Source: Coenobita brevimanus (taxonomy: Eukaryota; Arthropoda; Malacostraca; Decapoda; Coenobitidae). From it: a stretch of DNA of 64,000 nucleotides. A program made the position numbers and the translations under genes. Shown piece after piece: positions 23,328-34,006 of this stretch; positions within the stretch are counted from its first letter, which is position 1, and every line of letters begins with the position of its first letter. Location of the stretch: NCBI GenBank assembly GCA_032717465.1, contig CM064732.1:36080322-36144321 (forward strand), written 5' to 3'. A model generated the notes under the pieces. The model worked only from the letters and a program-made list of their open reading frames with translations. It was not told where the DNA came from and did not search any database.

Positions 23328-24094
23328 CTAGCTGCGTGCTGGCTATTTTTAGCCCTATGGGTCACCCCAGTGCCGGCCATTTTTCGACCTTTTTTTTTTT
23401 TGGCTAAAATGATGGATTTTGATGTGGAAACAACGAATTTCGACATTAAAATGCTCACCGAGTTGGAAATCAGTTTTATTGAGTCCAGCATACTCATGTA
23501 CAGGTATAGCCGCTCTCTCACGCTCACCACGTACGTGAGATAGCCGTTTTCTATGTAAGTATACTCAGTTATTTATGCTGGGAAGGTAGAGCAATGTTCA
23601 GTACACTTTTCTGATTACTTATTACTTCAGCATCAATCACAATTTGCATGTCTTTCTCACTGTGAATGCATTATCTTACACTTACTTGAAGATAGGTACA
23701 ACCTGACTTCATTACATACAGTCCTGGCACTTACAAGAAGGTATTTACAACTTGACTTCACTATGTAGTCCCTACACTTACAAGAAAATATTTACAACTT
23801 ACACTTACATGAAAAAATTTACAAAATGCCACACCATGTACAGCACTGGATGAGGCACAGAGGCAAAGTGAGGCAGAGCGAGAGTGAGCAGGGGAGGAGC
23901 GATTGAGGATATGGTCTTGACAGCAAGGGGGATGGTAGAGGAACAGTTACCTTACATGCCTGCCAATTTTTACCTGCAAATCTTGAAAAACACAGTCACA
24001 ATGAAGTTTTTATTTTAAACTGTTTTAAAACAGCACTGGCACTGGCTGCGGAATTATGTTAGACCATTTTAAAATGGCACAGGCACACGGCGGG
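23328..24094. mobile_element. TTAA-flanked MITE (piggyBac-like target)
   Basis: The 767-bp element lies between TTAA duplications at 23,324-23,327 and 24,095-24,098. Its ends are imperfect inverted repeats: CTAGCTGCGTGCTGG at the left, and CCCGCCGTGTGCCTG on the reverse of the right. Several CCATTTT motifs lie inside the ends. Deleting it with one TTAA rejoins the host LINE, giving PENHL then MFQPSYLISL. No transposase is present, so mobilisation by a piggyBac-type enzyme is inferred from the target. Confidence 0.75.
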
Positions 24095-24098
24095 TTAA

Positions 24099-24317
24099 TG
24101 TTTCAACCCTCTTACCTTATATCACTGTTTTATACATCCATATATACTTATGGTATACATGTTTGGTAGGCAACTAGTCTGTCATACTGGACCTGTTGTT
24201 ACTTTGCAAATGAAAGCAATAAGTATTATAAAATCAGCTTCTTTGGGGAAGCATTCTTTGCCTTTATTTAAATCCTTAAACTTATTGTCTTGTTTGAGGT
24301 ACATAGATAATGTAGGT
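24099..24317 (+). pseudogene. CR1/L2-like LINE, RT C-terminal part
   Basis: This continues the host LINE after the TTAA MITE. It carries STLLPYITVLYIHIYTYGIH, then VTLQMKAISIIKSASLGKHS and LPLFKSLNLL, which match the usual thumb-to-C-terminal order of CR1-type proteins. It is cut by the Harbinger transposon. Confidence 0.7.
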
Positions 24318-24478
24318 CATGAATAATAAGTAAAGCAAATTATTTTTCTTATAATTCTAAGCAATTGCTTCTGTTACTGAGAAAAAATGAACAATAATGC
24401 TTTTGCTACTAGCAACAGCTTCAGGATCATTTGGTCTAAGCAAATGCTTCTAAATTATCAGCATTTGCTTCGTTTACT

Positions 24479-25570
24479 ATGAATAAAATGAAACAATTGT
24501 TCGTGACGTTTAGCTATTGCTTAAAAAACTTCGAGGTAACCCAGAAAGTACTTGAAACTCATAAGAACCGGGTGAGATGGCAGTGTTCCCCCATATTCGT
24601 AAAACGAAAACCTATAAACATCGGCATAATATCTTTACCTGGTGACTATAAAAAGTTGTACCGGTTCAGTGATGAACACATCGATTGGCTGGGGGAAATA
24701 TTTCTTGGGTGAAAGTGAAGAAATGAGTGGAGATGCTCTGTCACCTAAGGATCGCATGAAAATGTTCCTTAGGTACTTAGCAGATCCTGGCTACCAAAAT
24801 GGCATCGGGGAGGAGATAGGAGAGCATCAAACTACAATGAGCAAAGTGACTGAGACAGTTCTCTAGAAAATCGTGGGCAAGGCACTTTATGAATAAAGTT
24901 TCCTCAGTCTGACAATGCAATTTGTGAAGCTCAGGAGAAGTGGTCAAGAAAATACCAATTTCCATGTGCTATTGGAGCAACTGATTGTACACTTGTAGGA
25001 ACATGGTGATGAATACATAAATAAAAAAGGATTTGCAAGCATTAATATCCAAGCTACATGTGATGCCAATGAAGTGTTCAATAGCATCAGTGCTCAGTGG
25101 CCAGGGAGTGTACATGACAGCAGAATTTTGAAGAACTCTGACATCTGTAATGGTATGAATAATCACACAAGTACCTGTTTGCTGCTTGGAGATGATGGAT
25201 ACCCTATAAGAGGGTGGTTAATGACCCCATGGAGAAGTGCAGATACTCAGGAGAAAAGGCACTACAATGAGATTTCATGCAAGGAAAGAGTGATTATTGA
25301 AAGATGTTTTGGGCAACTAAAGGATAGATTCCATATTTTACAATATAATGTGAAGTTCACCTAATATTCCCAGTGGAATTGTTGCATGTGTAATTCTTCA
25401 CAACATAGTTAAAAATTTCTAAAAGATGAAGATTTTCAGTGTCCAGAGGAACCGAACAATGACGATGCTATTCAAGAAGAAAGCACGGATGTTTCATCAA
25501 GTTCTGTGTTACTTCAACCCTTGGGCGAGATGAAAAGGAGAGAAATAACAGGCCACTTCAGGGAGAATTA
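24479..25570 (+). pseudogene. Harbinger DDE transposase
   Basis: The protein matches the HARBI1/DDE_Tnp_4 family. An N-terminal region includes RVRWQCSPIF and GDALSPKDRMKMFLRYLADP then GYQNGIGEEIGEHQTTMSKV, the helix-turn-helix-like segment. The catalytic triad is visible: the first D in GATDCTLVGT (about 24,975), the second in PGSVHDSRIL, the third acidic group in LLGDDGYPIRGWLMTP, and E in KERVIIERCFGQLKDRF. Frames change near 24,660, 25,005 and 25,364, with a stop after the second segment. The catalytic residues are retained but the gene is broken. Its C-terminal tail includes PEEPNNDDAIQEESTD. Confidence 0.8.
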
Positions 25571-26141
25571 ATTTACTATATAAAGAGAGGTTAAAGTTTT
25601 TGAAACCCAGTATGTACTTGCACATTGTTTACTAAAATTATAAAGGTAACCCAATATTTACCTTCTTGTAAAGAGTAATTTGGATTTTGCAAATAACAGT
25701 TGGCAGTAACAAAACATTATTAAGTAATTTTTTGGTAGTCTGTAAGTCAATGGTAGTTTACATAGTTACCGTACCAAATTTTTGCGAATCTGTACCTTCA
25801 TTGTGTTTACTTTATTAACTCTGTGTAACTATTTACTTTCTAGTACATATTTTGTATATTTAAAGAAAAATTTAGAATTAACAAAACGGTTTATTTTTAA
25901 CTTTGTGTATTCTATATTACAAATATAGTAATATTATATAACTTGAAATCAATTTCATGAAACATTATTTACCTGTTTTATTTACTGTATGCACTGTATG
26001 TAACTTTACATTGACATCCAAGTAAATAGTTTGTTTAATGCAAAGAACTGTTGCTACTAACACGACATTAATGTTATGTTTCCAGTATCGTATATTCAAC
26101 AATATATCAAGAATGTGTTATCTGCTAATTGAAATATATAC

Positions 26142-26558
26142 TCATAGACTGAAGTACGTATTGTTTGTTCCCCTAGCTGTATGAATCCTATCCTTACGTT
26201 CTTTGATTTTTTGCTGCTGCATCCGTATAAGCTTCAATTGCCCAAGAAGTACTAGACGATGCAACTGGGCAGTGGTCAGGTCCTTAGTCTCTTTAGTTTC
26301 TGGTAAATCTGAGGAAGCAGCTTTCCTTTTAAACTCTTGACTTCTAAAACTTCTTGCAGAGGTGGTAGGGTAAATGTCATCACCCGAGGCTTGAATGCTA
26401 GTAATGTCGCAGTTTTGGTTTGCAGTAATGCTCTCTGAATGCACATCTCCATTTGTACCGGATTCTCGAGCACCAACAGCTATAGCACCTGCAGTGAAAA
26501 ACATACTTGGCATGAACATAAATAATCTCCACAAACAGCGTAAATCGATTGGATGCAT
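26142..26558 (-). CDS. Harbinger second ORF (accessory protein fragment)
   Basis: This is a 138-codon reverse ORF, convergent with the transposase. It contains TNGDVHSESITANQ, SFRSQEFKRKAASSDLPETK and a charged helix QLHRLVLLGQLKLIRMQQQK followed by IKERKDR. PIF/Harbinger elements normally encode a second protein with a Myb/SANT-like domain that aids import and DNA binding. This ORF sits where that protein's C-terminal half would be. The SANT domain itself would lie upstream (26,790-27,310 on the reverse strand) in broken frames such as KPWEECFLDMLNSQSNPVFN. Assignment rests on position and composition, not a clear domain match. Confidence 0.5.
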   Translation of the reverse strand: MHPIDLRCLWRLFMFMPSMFFTAGAIAVGARESGTNGDVHSESITANQNCDITSIQASGDDIYPTTSARSFRSQEFKRKAASSDLPETKETKDLTTAQLHRLVLLGQLKLIRMQQQKIKERKDRIHTARGTNNTYFSL

Positions 26559-26627
26559 TTTGCTTTACCTCAAACACTAATTCGCTCTATTCTAGTTTTA
26601 ATCAGTAAACTCATTACTACTATTTGT

Positions 26628-26628
<1 letters not shown>

Positions 26629-26670
<42 letters not shown>
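26629..26670. repeat. (GA)n microsatellite
   Basis: Pure AG repeats inside the Harbinger element. Confidence 0.95.
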
Positions 26671-26671
<1 letters not shown>

Positions 26672-27410
26672 AATACTGTACTAGTAATTCACTCTACAGT
26701 ACAGTGCTCACTGTGCATTCTGTTCATAAGAACACAGTTTTACTTTGTGAAAAATAATAGTTAGAATAGGAAATAAGTCACTCACCGAGTATTTTGTTGA
26801 AGACAGGATTTGACTGGCTGTTAAGCATATCCAAAAAGCATTCTTCCCAAGGCTTATATAAAATTTTCTTGTTGACTACCATTTACGTCAAACTTTTTCC
26901 TCACTTCAGTCATGTTATAATTTTCTTAAACATTTGGTTGGCACTGACATTTACTCCAAAAAGTTCATTGTAGAATCTATAACCCTCTCTATAGCCTTGT
27001 CTTTCTCATTTTTCACCGAAGGAAGCTGTGACATTAAACAAAACTTTGTTCTCTTTCAGTATTATAACAAATTTCATTTGTCGGTCGCCACCAATCTCAC
27101 TTTCAACGCTACTATCCGCTTTGCTGGAGCTCATCCTTCCAAAATGGCAGATAAGGCAGAGCTAGTACAGTATAGTGCTGCTGTTAGTGTTTCCATTAAA
27201 CCTGCCCTCCACGTCGCGAGTGTGTGGATCTTTAAGCAAAAGCTTCGGATCCATCTAGCAAACGGTAGCAACAGCTTACACTCTTTATTCATAGAGTCAC
27301 TTAGCAGCTGCATATCCTCAAAGCATTTGCAACCTTTTGCTACTAGGCATTTGCTTTTGCTTATAAGCCTTTGGTTTAAGCAATTGCTTTGCTTTCATTC
27401 ATCAGGGCGA

Positions 27411-27680
27411 ATGTATTGCTAAATTAATGTTCAAAATTGCAAGAGGTATCACTCCTATAATATTATTAAAGAAATGTTTATTAGAAGAAATGATGTTCAT
27501 ACTCATTTAACTAGGCATAGGCAAAATTTATATGTTTCAGTAAAAAGAAAAATATTAATTACAAAAACCTTCAGACACGAAGGCACTGAAATATGGAGTT
27601 AAAGAAGAGTAAAGTCTAAGTGTAGCTTTCCAGCATACAAACTAACAATAAACAGAGTATCTGCTACATGAAAACTTTTC
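27411..27680 (+). pseudogene. CR1/L2-like LINE, C-terminal end
   Basis: This is the last part of the host LINE: MFKIARGITPII, then RRNDVHTHLTRHRQNLYV and GTEIWS. It fits the family pattern of a histidine/TR segment followed by a WN-like terminus. It rejoins the 24,099-24,317 piece if the Harbinger element is removed. Confidence 0.65.
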
Positions 27681-27775
27681 ATCATTGTGAATCATTGTAT
27701 GTTTTTGTTTTGTTTTCTACTGTGTTATACTCTTTGCCTTCTTTTGTCATTTTTTTTTTTTTTTTTTTGCCTGCA

Positions 27776-28008
27776 CTAATGACCTTGGAGGTAGGTGGGG
27801 ACGCTCACCATCCACTCACTCGATGTAGTGCTGCTTTGGGTGTCTGCCCTTTCCTCTCTTCCTTCCTTCCTCTTCTGTCTTTCTCTCCTTCCTTCTTTCC
27901 TCTTCCTTCTGCCTATGGGTGACTACACTGAGTGACAAGCTAAATGGTTTCCTTTACACAAGGAAACCATGTACTACGCTGGGTGGTAACCAGATGACCA
28001 AATTATGG
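27776..28008 (+). mobile_element. SINE-like repeat with hairpin, copy 2
   Basis: Collinear with 5163-5420: GTAGGTGGGGAC..CACCATCCACTCA, GATGTAGTGCTGC, a pyrimidine-rich centre and ACAAGCTAAATGGTTTCC. The hairpin at 27,944-27,970 (ATGGTTTCCTT, TACAC, AAGGAAACCAT) has a T-A pair where copy 1 has G-C. A T-homopolymer precedes it at about 27,750. Confidence 0.55.
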
Positions 28009-28240
28009 CGCCTGATGGTTTAGTCGGTAATTAAGCCGCTCCAGTCTGATTGAGCCAGTGTATGTTTATATCCAAAGAATGGTTGGGGTTTATTGCTCAT
28101 GTAATGACACTCAGGAATGAGTGAAGTTGGTCACTCTCATCTTAAATGTCCGAACCAACTTGCCTAGCCCCGGGCTCCTACACTGCTCATGGGGCATCAT
28201 AGGATTGGATGATGGATGGATGGATGGACTAACAACATAC
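28009..28240 (+). mobile_element. Candidate tRNA-derived SINE with (GATG)n end
   Basis: TGGTTTAGTCGG (about 28,018) resembles an A box, and GTTTATATCC (about 28,066) a decayed B box at suitable spacing. The body ends in GGATGATGGATGGATGGATG (about 28,206-28,230). I infer a SINE with a simple tail; the B box is weak. Confidence 0.35.
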
Positions 28241-28429
28241 CGCTTCCTTTGTTGTTTAGTCAAAAGTCGTGAGGAATACAAGGAATATGCCAGTTGGCAT
28301 CAAATCTTCATTGACACAAAGTACACCTCGTACATCAAACTTAAAGTTCCTTGTAAAATAATACTCTCTGTGCATTTTGTGTCAAAAACTTTTATTAATT
28401 GAAATGAAAATGAATATTGTTACTATTAT

Positions 28430-28497
28430 TATTCTTACTGTAATTGGTATTATTATTGATGTTATTATTACTATTATTCTTATTGTTCTTGTTGTTG

Positions 28498-28541
<44 letters not shown>

Positions 28542-28570
28542 GTTTTTGTTGTTCTTGTTATTATTCTTAT
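28430..28570. repeat. (ATT)n microsatellite
   Basis: TTA repeats with interruptions, pure at about 28,497-28,541. Artificial poly-I and poly-L frames arise here and are not genes. Confidence 0.9.
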
Positions 28571-29087
28571 TATTTTTCTATTACTTCCCCTTATATATAG
28601 AACGTATATACTGCACAATAAATAAAGTCGTATCAACCCAAAAGAAGAAGAAACCGTATGGACAGGCACAAGGTGGATGGGATGCTGCTGCTGCTGCTGA
28701 CTAGGTTAAAGACCGGAGGCGTTCCCTGAATTTTCACTGGTGGAAGTTGGCCTGAGGCCTTCACAATTATCTCCTCACCCACCCACCAGAAGACCCTGGG
28801 GCTGAGTGAGTGGCAAGAAAACTGTTTACTATACTGTACGCAGAAGCAGATTCCAGCAACATCATCTGTTTAACAGTTTATACATCATGTGCATTATTTA
28901 GCAGAAGACACTTGTTCTCTATAGCAGATGTTTAGAATCACATCTTTTCTGAGTTTCAACATTTATTATGTGAAATAATTTTTTTACGAAAAAGTCCAAG
29001 AACTTGCAAAACTTTTCACTTCGAAAGAATGTAAGAGAAATCCAAAGTACAGATCTGTAAATTTCGAGATCACTGGACAAATTACAT
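28571..29087. other. Unassigned sequence with short (CTG)n
   Basis: A GCTGCTGCTGCTGCTG run lies at about 28,682-28,699. The rest is not recognised. Confidence 0.5.
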
Positions 29088-29091
29088 TTAA

Positions 29092-30464
29092 CCCCTATGC
29101 ACCATTTAACGTGTTATATCGTCACAGTTTGGGGCGTGGAGCAATGCTGGATGACTTGCATATCCGCAAGCATCTTCCCACCACCCTTTGAACCCATGAA
29201 CAATTTTCAATGACAACCATAGGGAAGGTAGGTACCAAAGGTACCCCACTGATGCACGGCTCAGTCTGTACATGGCACTGGTAGATTTGTAGAGATGTCT
29301 TCCTCATCCTCCTCTTCCAGTTCCTTTCCCCCATGCTCGGGGCCAACTGCATCATCGACCCCCACGAAAGTTCTGCCCTTACCGCTGGGGAAAGGGCTCA
29401 GTGACTGAGCAGGTCTGTGGGAAATTGTAAATAGTAAACAGGTCTGCAAAATTGTGTTTTTCTTAAACATAAGATGTAAGTTATAACTAGTAAGCATTAT
29501 GTAGTGTTTTATAATGAGTTTTACAAGTGCACTGCAGTAAGTGTTACTGTTTATGGTTATTTGCGAAACAGTGATTGGAAATACCTTGAGTAACCCTATC
29601 TGGTACAATGAAAGAAAACCACGAGTGCATGGGCGAGAAAGAAAATGACCTGGTTGGCTGTAATTAATTTTTTCCCCTCATTACTCAGAAAATGATGTGA
29701 ATACGTGGGAATTAGCGTATTTGTGACGTGAAGTACAAAAATTGTATGTCGTGTATAACTTTAGTAATATTTTCACGATGCCCCTGATTAGTACAAATTA
29801 GTCACAATCTCTGTAGCCTACAAGTAATTACTCATACTCAACCATACTGCATGAAACAGTCAGAGCATTTATTTTTCAATGTGCAATTACCCGTAATCGT
29901 GATGTCAAGTGCAAATATAAGTGCCGTAGTGAAATCATTGTTATTGATGCACGAAGTGAGTATAGAAAATCAAAGAGCTGTTCTTTTCCCACACACCCAC
30001 GGGGCATAGTGGCACTATGAAACAGGCGGAAAACCCTATGGGGAGCTACATGAACAGGGTGATGACGCATCCTTACGATGATGAGTAAGGAAAAGTCAAA
30101 GAATGAGTGGAAAAATCCGGGAGGCCGGGCAGTGTTACAATCACCACTCTTGTCAGTGCTGCCAATGCTAGCCAGCGAGTCCAAGGTCGCTGGTAGTGGT
30201 ATGCTCTTGGATAAGCCTGCCAAAACACGGAAAACCAGTCATCTTTAACTTACCTTTACTCACTGACGGGACCACCTGGAGATCTGGGGATACGTTCTTT
30301 TGACAGAGGAAAAGTTGATGAATCTTCTGTATCTTTAATTATTTCTATAGCTATTATAGTTTGGCAGATATTAGGGTTTGAAGTAAGGGTATTTTTTCCC
30401 CAAATAACTGAAATCCCCTGTACAGAGGAGTGGGCATTGTTGGAAAATCCTCGGCATGTAGGGG
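29092..30464. mobile_element. TTAA-flanked element, copy 2 (1373 bp)
   Basis: Bounded by TTAA at 29,088-29,091 and 30,465-30,468. The ends begin CCCCTATGCACC (left) and CCCCTACATGCCGAGG (reverse of right), so the first six bases match. The interior shares blocks with 3795-4936. A reverse ORF near 29,430-29,260 carries GKGRTFVGVDDAVGPEHGGK then an acidic EELEEEDEED-like stretch, which could be a remnant of an acidic transposase N-terminus. No catalytic domain is present. Confidence 0.6.
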
Positions 30465-30485
30465 TTAAAAGACTGGATGCATAGG

Positions 30486-33400
30486 CTTTTTTTTTTTTTT
30501 TTTTTTAAATAACAGAATGGAGGAAGGAAAAACAAATGGGAAAAAAAAAAATCCATACACCAGATTACTGGTGTCCTCTATTCATAAAATATCTGTAACA
30601 GTTAGACTTGAACAGTTGTGGGTTGAAATTTGGAGGAAAACAACACTGGGGATGCGAGTTCCAGAGAGATGCAGTTCGGGGAATGAAAGAATTCTTATAG
30701 GCAGAAGTTCTGCAATATGGTTGAGTGACATTCCAGTCATGAGCGCTACCAGATGCCCGTGTAGCACGAGGGAAGGCATGGAGAGGTGGCACCATGGACG
30801 CAACTTCGTCTGAGCATTTGCCAAAAAAAATATCTGTAAAATAATGCAAGGGAGGCAACATTCCTTCTTACTTGCAGGGGAGGTGTTTATATGTAATGGC
30901 AGGGTTGTTAATGATTCTAACAGCTTTATTCTGAATTTTGTCTAGTTGTCTTAATGCAACCTCTCCACAACCATTCCACAAGGGTGAGCAATATTCAAGC
31001 TGAGAGCGCACATGACTCTTATAAATTATAGCTAACTGTTCATCGGCGAAGAAGTTACGGACTCTGTACAATAATCCAAGTTTCTTTGAGGCAGTTTTAG
31101 CAAGTGATCTGACATGAGAGGTCCAGCTGAGGGCACTGTTAAGTGAGACACCAAGAATTTCAATACTTTTGGAGATGGGAATATTAGTAGCACTGAAGGT
31201 AATGTACGAATCTGGCAATATCTGTCTATTAGTAAACTGTATATATTTAGTTTTACTAGCATTAAAAGAGACAAGGTTGTTTTGTCCCCATTCACTGATT
31301 GTAGCTAGATCTTGATTTATGGAGATGGCTGTACTGAGTTGAGAGGTAGAGATATTAGACTTTGTAAATGGATGTCTGAGTGTGAATGAACTATGTAGTG
31401 TTGAGTCGTCTGCATATGAGTGAACGGGATTGTGAGTGACAGATAAGAGATCATTAATATGAACCAGAAATAGGGTTGGCGCCAGAACTGATCCCTGCGG
31501 AACGCCGGCGTTAATTGAGTGGAAATTCGAATATACATCATCTACTTTTACTCTTATTTTCCTGTCACTAAGATAAGAAGAAATCAAAGGAACAAAAGAC
31601 GTTAGTCCATAGCAAGGGAGTTTGGACAGCAGGGAATGGTGCCATACTCTGTCGAAAGCTTTAGAGATATCAAGAGCTACTGCATGAGTTTCTCCAAAAA
31701 GATCAATTGATTGATGGATGGTATGAGTTAAGAGATTGAGTATGTCAATGGTGGATCTTTCGTGGCGAAAACCGTATTGTCTATCACTAATTAAGTTGTT
31801 GGATTCAAGATGTTTAACAATATGCTTATTAATTAAAGTTTCAAATACCTTACCAAGAGAAGATGTGGCAGCTATTGGTCTGTAATTGGAGGGGTCAGAC
31901 GAACTTCCTTTCTTCGGAACTGGGTGGATATTGGCTTCTTTCCATGAATTTGGGAATAAAGAAGTATGTATGCATAGTCTGAATAATTTGGCTAGGACAG
32001 AGGCAAGTTCAGGGGAACACTTTTTCAAAACAATTGGCGGAATTCCATCTGGGCCTGGAGCTTTGTTGGTAGGTAAATTGTCTAGGATGGATTTTTCGAA
32101 TCTTGTCTGTATTTTAAGTGGGACAATTTCGGGAGAATCAAGTTCCAGTACTGAGACATTCTGGCTGGTATCATCTATGGTAGAGTTTCTTGCAAAGGTA
32201 TTAGCAAAGATATCTGCTTTCCCACGTGGGTCATTTGTAATATTGCCATCTGAAGATTTTAGTGGGGGAATGGAAGATGACTTGTTAAAGTTATTATCGA
32301 AAGAATTAAGAGTTGACCAGAATATTCTGTTGTCATTAGGGTTGTTAAGTAGTTTTGATGCTTGCTTTTGAAGAAAGTTTGATTTAGATAGATTTATTAC
32401 AGCTTTTGCATGATTTCTAGCAATTTTAAATTGGGAGAGTGATTCAGATGTTTTTGATTTTAAGTAAGAGTTATATGCTAATGACTTTTGGGCTGTTGCT
32501 CTGGCACAATTGCCATCAAACCATTTTGGAGAGTTTGATCTTTTAGTGAATTGTTGACTTGGTATGAATAAATCCATACCAGCTAGTATTAAGTCGCAAA
32601 TGTGGGACTGGGTAGAATTGGGATCACTAGAGAAGAAAGACTGCCATGGAACATCAGCAAGATAATTTCTAAATCCATCCCAGTCTGCCCTGTCAAAGTG
32701 CCATCGGGTCACCCTGATAGGTTCAGAATGGGGAGGTGTAGGAGGGTCAACTAATGAGGCTTTGATGAGATTGTGGTCAGAGGATCCAAGTGGTGATAGT
32801 ACCTCTATCCTGTATTGATCTGGATTATTTGTCAAAAATAAATCCAAGAGATGGGCCTTATGGTCAGGATTATCAGGTATTCTGGTTGGTTGCTTTACCA
32901 ACTGGGTGAGATTAAACGATTCCGCAAACAGCTCGCATTCTAGACCAGCGTCGTCAGTCTGGGCAGAATGCAATAACCATTCAACATTGTGTAAGTTAAA
33001 ATCACCCAAAATGGTAATTTCATTGCCAAGGGCAAGGTCAAGGTTACTCAACTGAGCGGATATGGAATCAAATACACTGGGTTCCGAAGAAGCATTGGGG
33101 GAATGATAAACTACACAGATATATTTAGTAATGTTTTGGCAATTTAATTTATATAATGAGTAATCAAAACTGGATGAAGTGAAGTTTAAAATAGTATCAA
33201 CTGCATATTGGGATTTGATATAACAACAGGTGCCGCCCTTGTTTTGAAAGTTTGTAAGGAGATGGTAACCGGGAAAACAAAATGGAGATATATCGGTAGA
33301 GGGTGAGATTTATGGTTCTGTGAGGAAAAGGGCCAAAGGGGATATGGACTGAAGGAAAAAATGAACTGAGTTTAAATTTGTGGTGAGGCCGCAGATGTTG

Positions 33401-33560
33401 GTAAAGAATAAGGCCGCATTGTCACCTCTTTGCCGACGAGCGTTCCTGGAAATAGCAACAGTCGCAGTGAAAGACACATAGAAGAAGACAGTTTTAGAGT
33501 TGTCCTGCTGTGGACAGTACTGTACATGATACACTAGGACTACCAGTTCAGTTTTGAACT
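30486..33560 (-). mobile_element. LINE J2 (reverse), nearly open, poly-A tail
   Basis: This is an APE-type LINE of the Jockey/CR1 group read right to left, ending in a poly-A tail (T run at 30,486-30,508). Only 17 bp separate it from the right TTAA of the 29,092-30,464 element. The 5' UTR seen in the 55.2-kb copy is missing, so it is slightly 5'-truncated. A decayed J1 fragment adjoins it upstream. Confidence 0.85.
30565..33534 (-). pseudogene. LINE J2 endonuclease-reverse transcriptase
   Basis: One frame spans 33,534-30,868 (889 codons) with a single TAA at 33,312-33,310. That codon is probably a former CAA, since the related copy at 55.7 kb has glutamine there. The endonuclease shows SPLALFLTEP, ITILGDFNLHNVEWL and [13 protein letters not shown]. 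The RT shows NKAPGPDGIPPIVLKKC, PVPKKGSSSDPSNYRPIAAT, ALDISKAFDRVWHHSL (box A), INAGVPQGSVLAPTLFLVHI (box B), SYADDSTLH (box C) and EILGVSLNSALSWTSHVRSL. Near 30,870 a one-base deletion shifts the frame, and a T-homopolymer near 30,825 restores it. The C-terminus TASLWNSHPQ..YFMNRGHQ follows. Catalytic residues look intact. Confidence 0.85.
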
Positions 33561-33584
33561 AGAAATCTGGAAAAAAAAAAAAGT

Positions 33585-33897
33585 GAGGGTGTGTGGCTAG
33601 ATGGGTGTTGCCTGCTTGCTGTAAGAAGGAAGGGATGCAAGCAGAGAGGTCAGAAGAAGAGAAACCAGTGTTATGGAGGTAGATGTTATAACACTGCAAT
33701 GAACAGAGAGAGAGAGAATGTTATCAAGAATTTTCTTTGATGCCACCCTGTTTATAACTGTTCTTTGTGGTAAGCCACCAAACATTCGAGCTGTACTCCA
33801 CACAGAGGCAAATACGGCCCAGTAGAAAGTCAGCAACTGAGAAAGATTAAAGATGCAACAGATCTGGACAAGCTCAGCTAATCTCGGCAAAGCTAAT
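33585..33897 (-). pseudogene. LINE J1-like C-terminal fragment
   Basis: The reverse frame reads PRLAELVQICCIFNLSQLLT, SVWSTARMFGGLPQRTVIN and RVASKKI. It is collinear with the J1 segment FFTPAQLLTLYRGF, HVWGGSPHTALLNRVESKAF. Strongly decayed. Confidence 0.7.
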
Positions 33898-33930
33898 TTT
33901 GGAGGAAAAAACTATTCTATCACGTGTGTG

Positions 33931-33939
<9 letters not shown>

Positions 33940-34004
<65 letters not shown>
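33940..34004. repeat. (AT)n at the 5' edge of LINE copy C
   Basis: Pure AT repeats; the LINE starts at the next base. Confidence 0.98.

Positions 34005-34006
<2 letters not shown>

Larger units (their letters stand above)
24318..27410. mobile_element. PIF/Harbinger DNA transposon
   Basis: This two-gene element is inserted in the C-terminal part of the old LINE. It has a forward DDE transposase (24,479-25,570) and a convergent reverse ORF (26,558-26,142). Both ends carry clustered AAGCAATTGCTT-like motifs: 24,359; 24,396; 24,438; 24,463; and 27,234; 27,323; 27,345; 27,378. These fit subterminal transposase-binding repeats. The exact TIR ends and a 3-bp TWA duplication could not be fixed by eye, so boundaries are within about 20 bp. 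Confidence 0.75.

Noticed and set aside
31886..32371. 161-codon forward ORF
   Set aside because: Antisense shadow of the J2 reverse transcriptase; composition and position follow the reverse coding strand.
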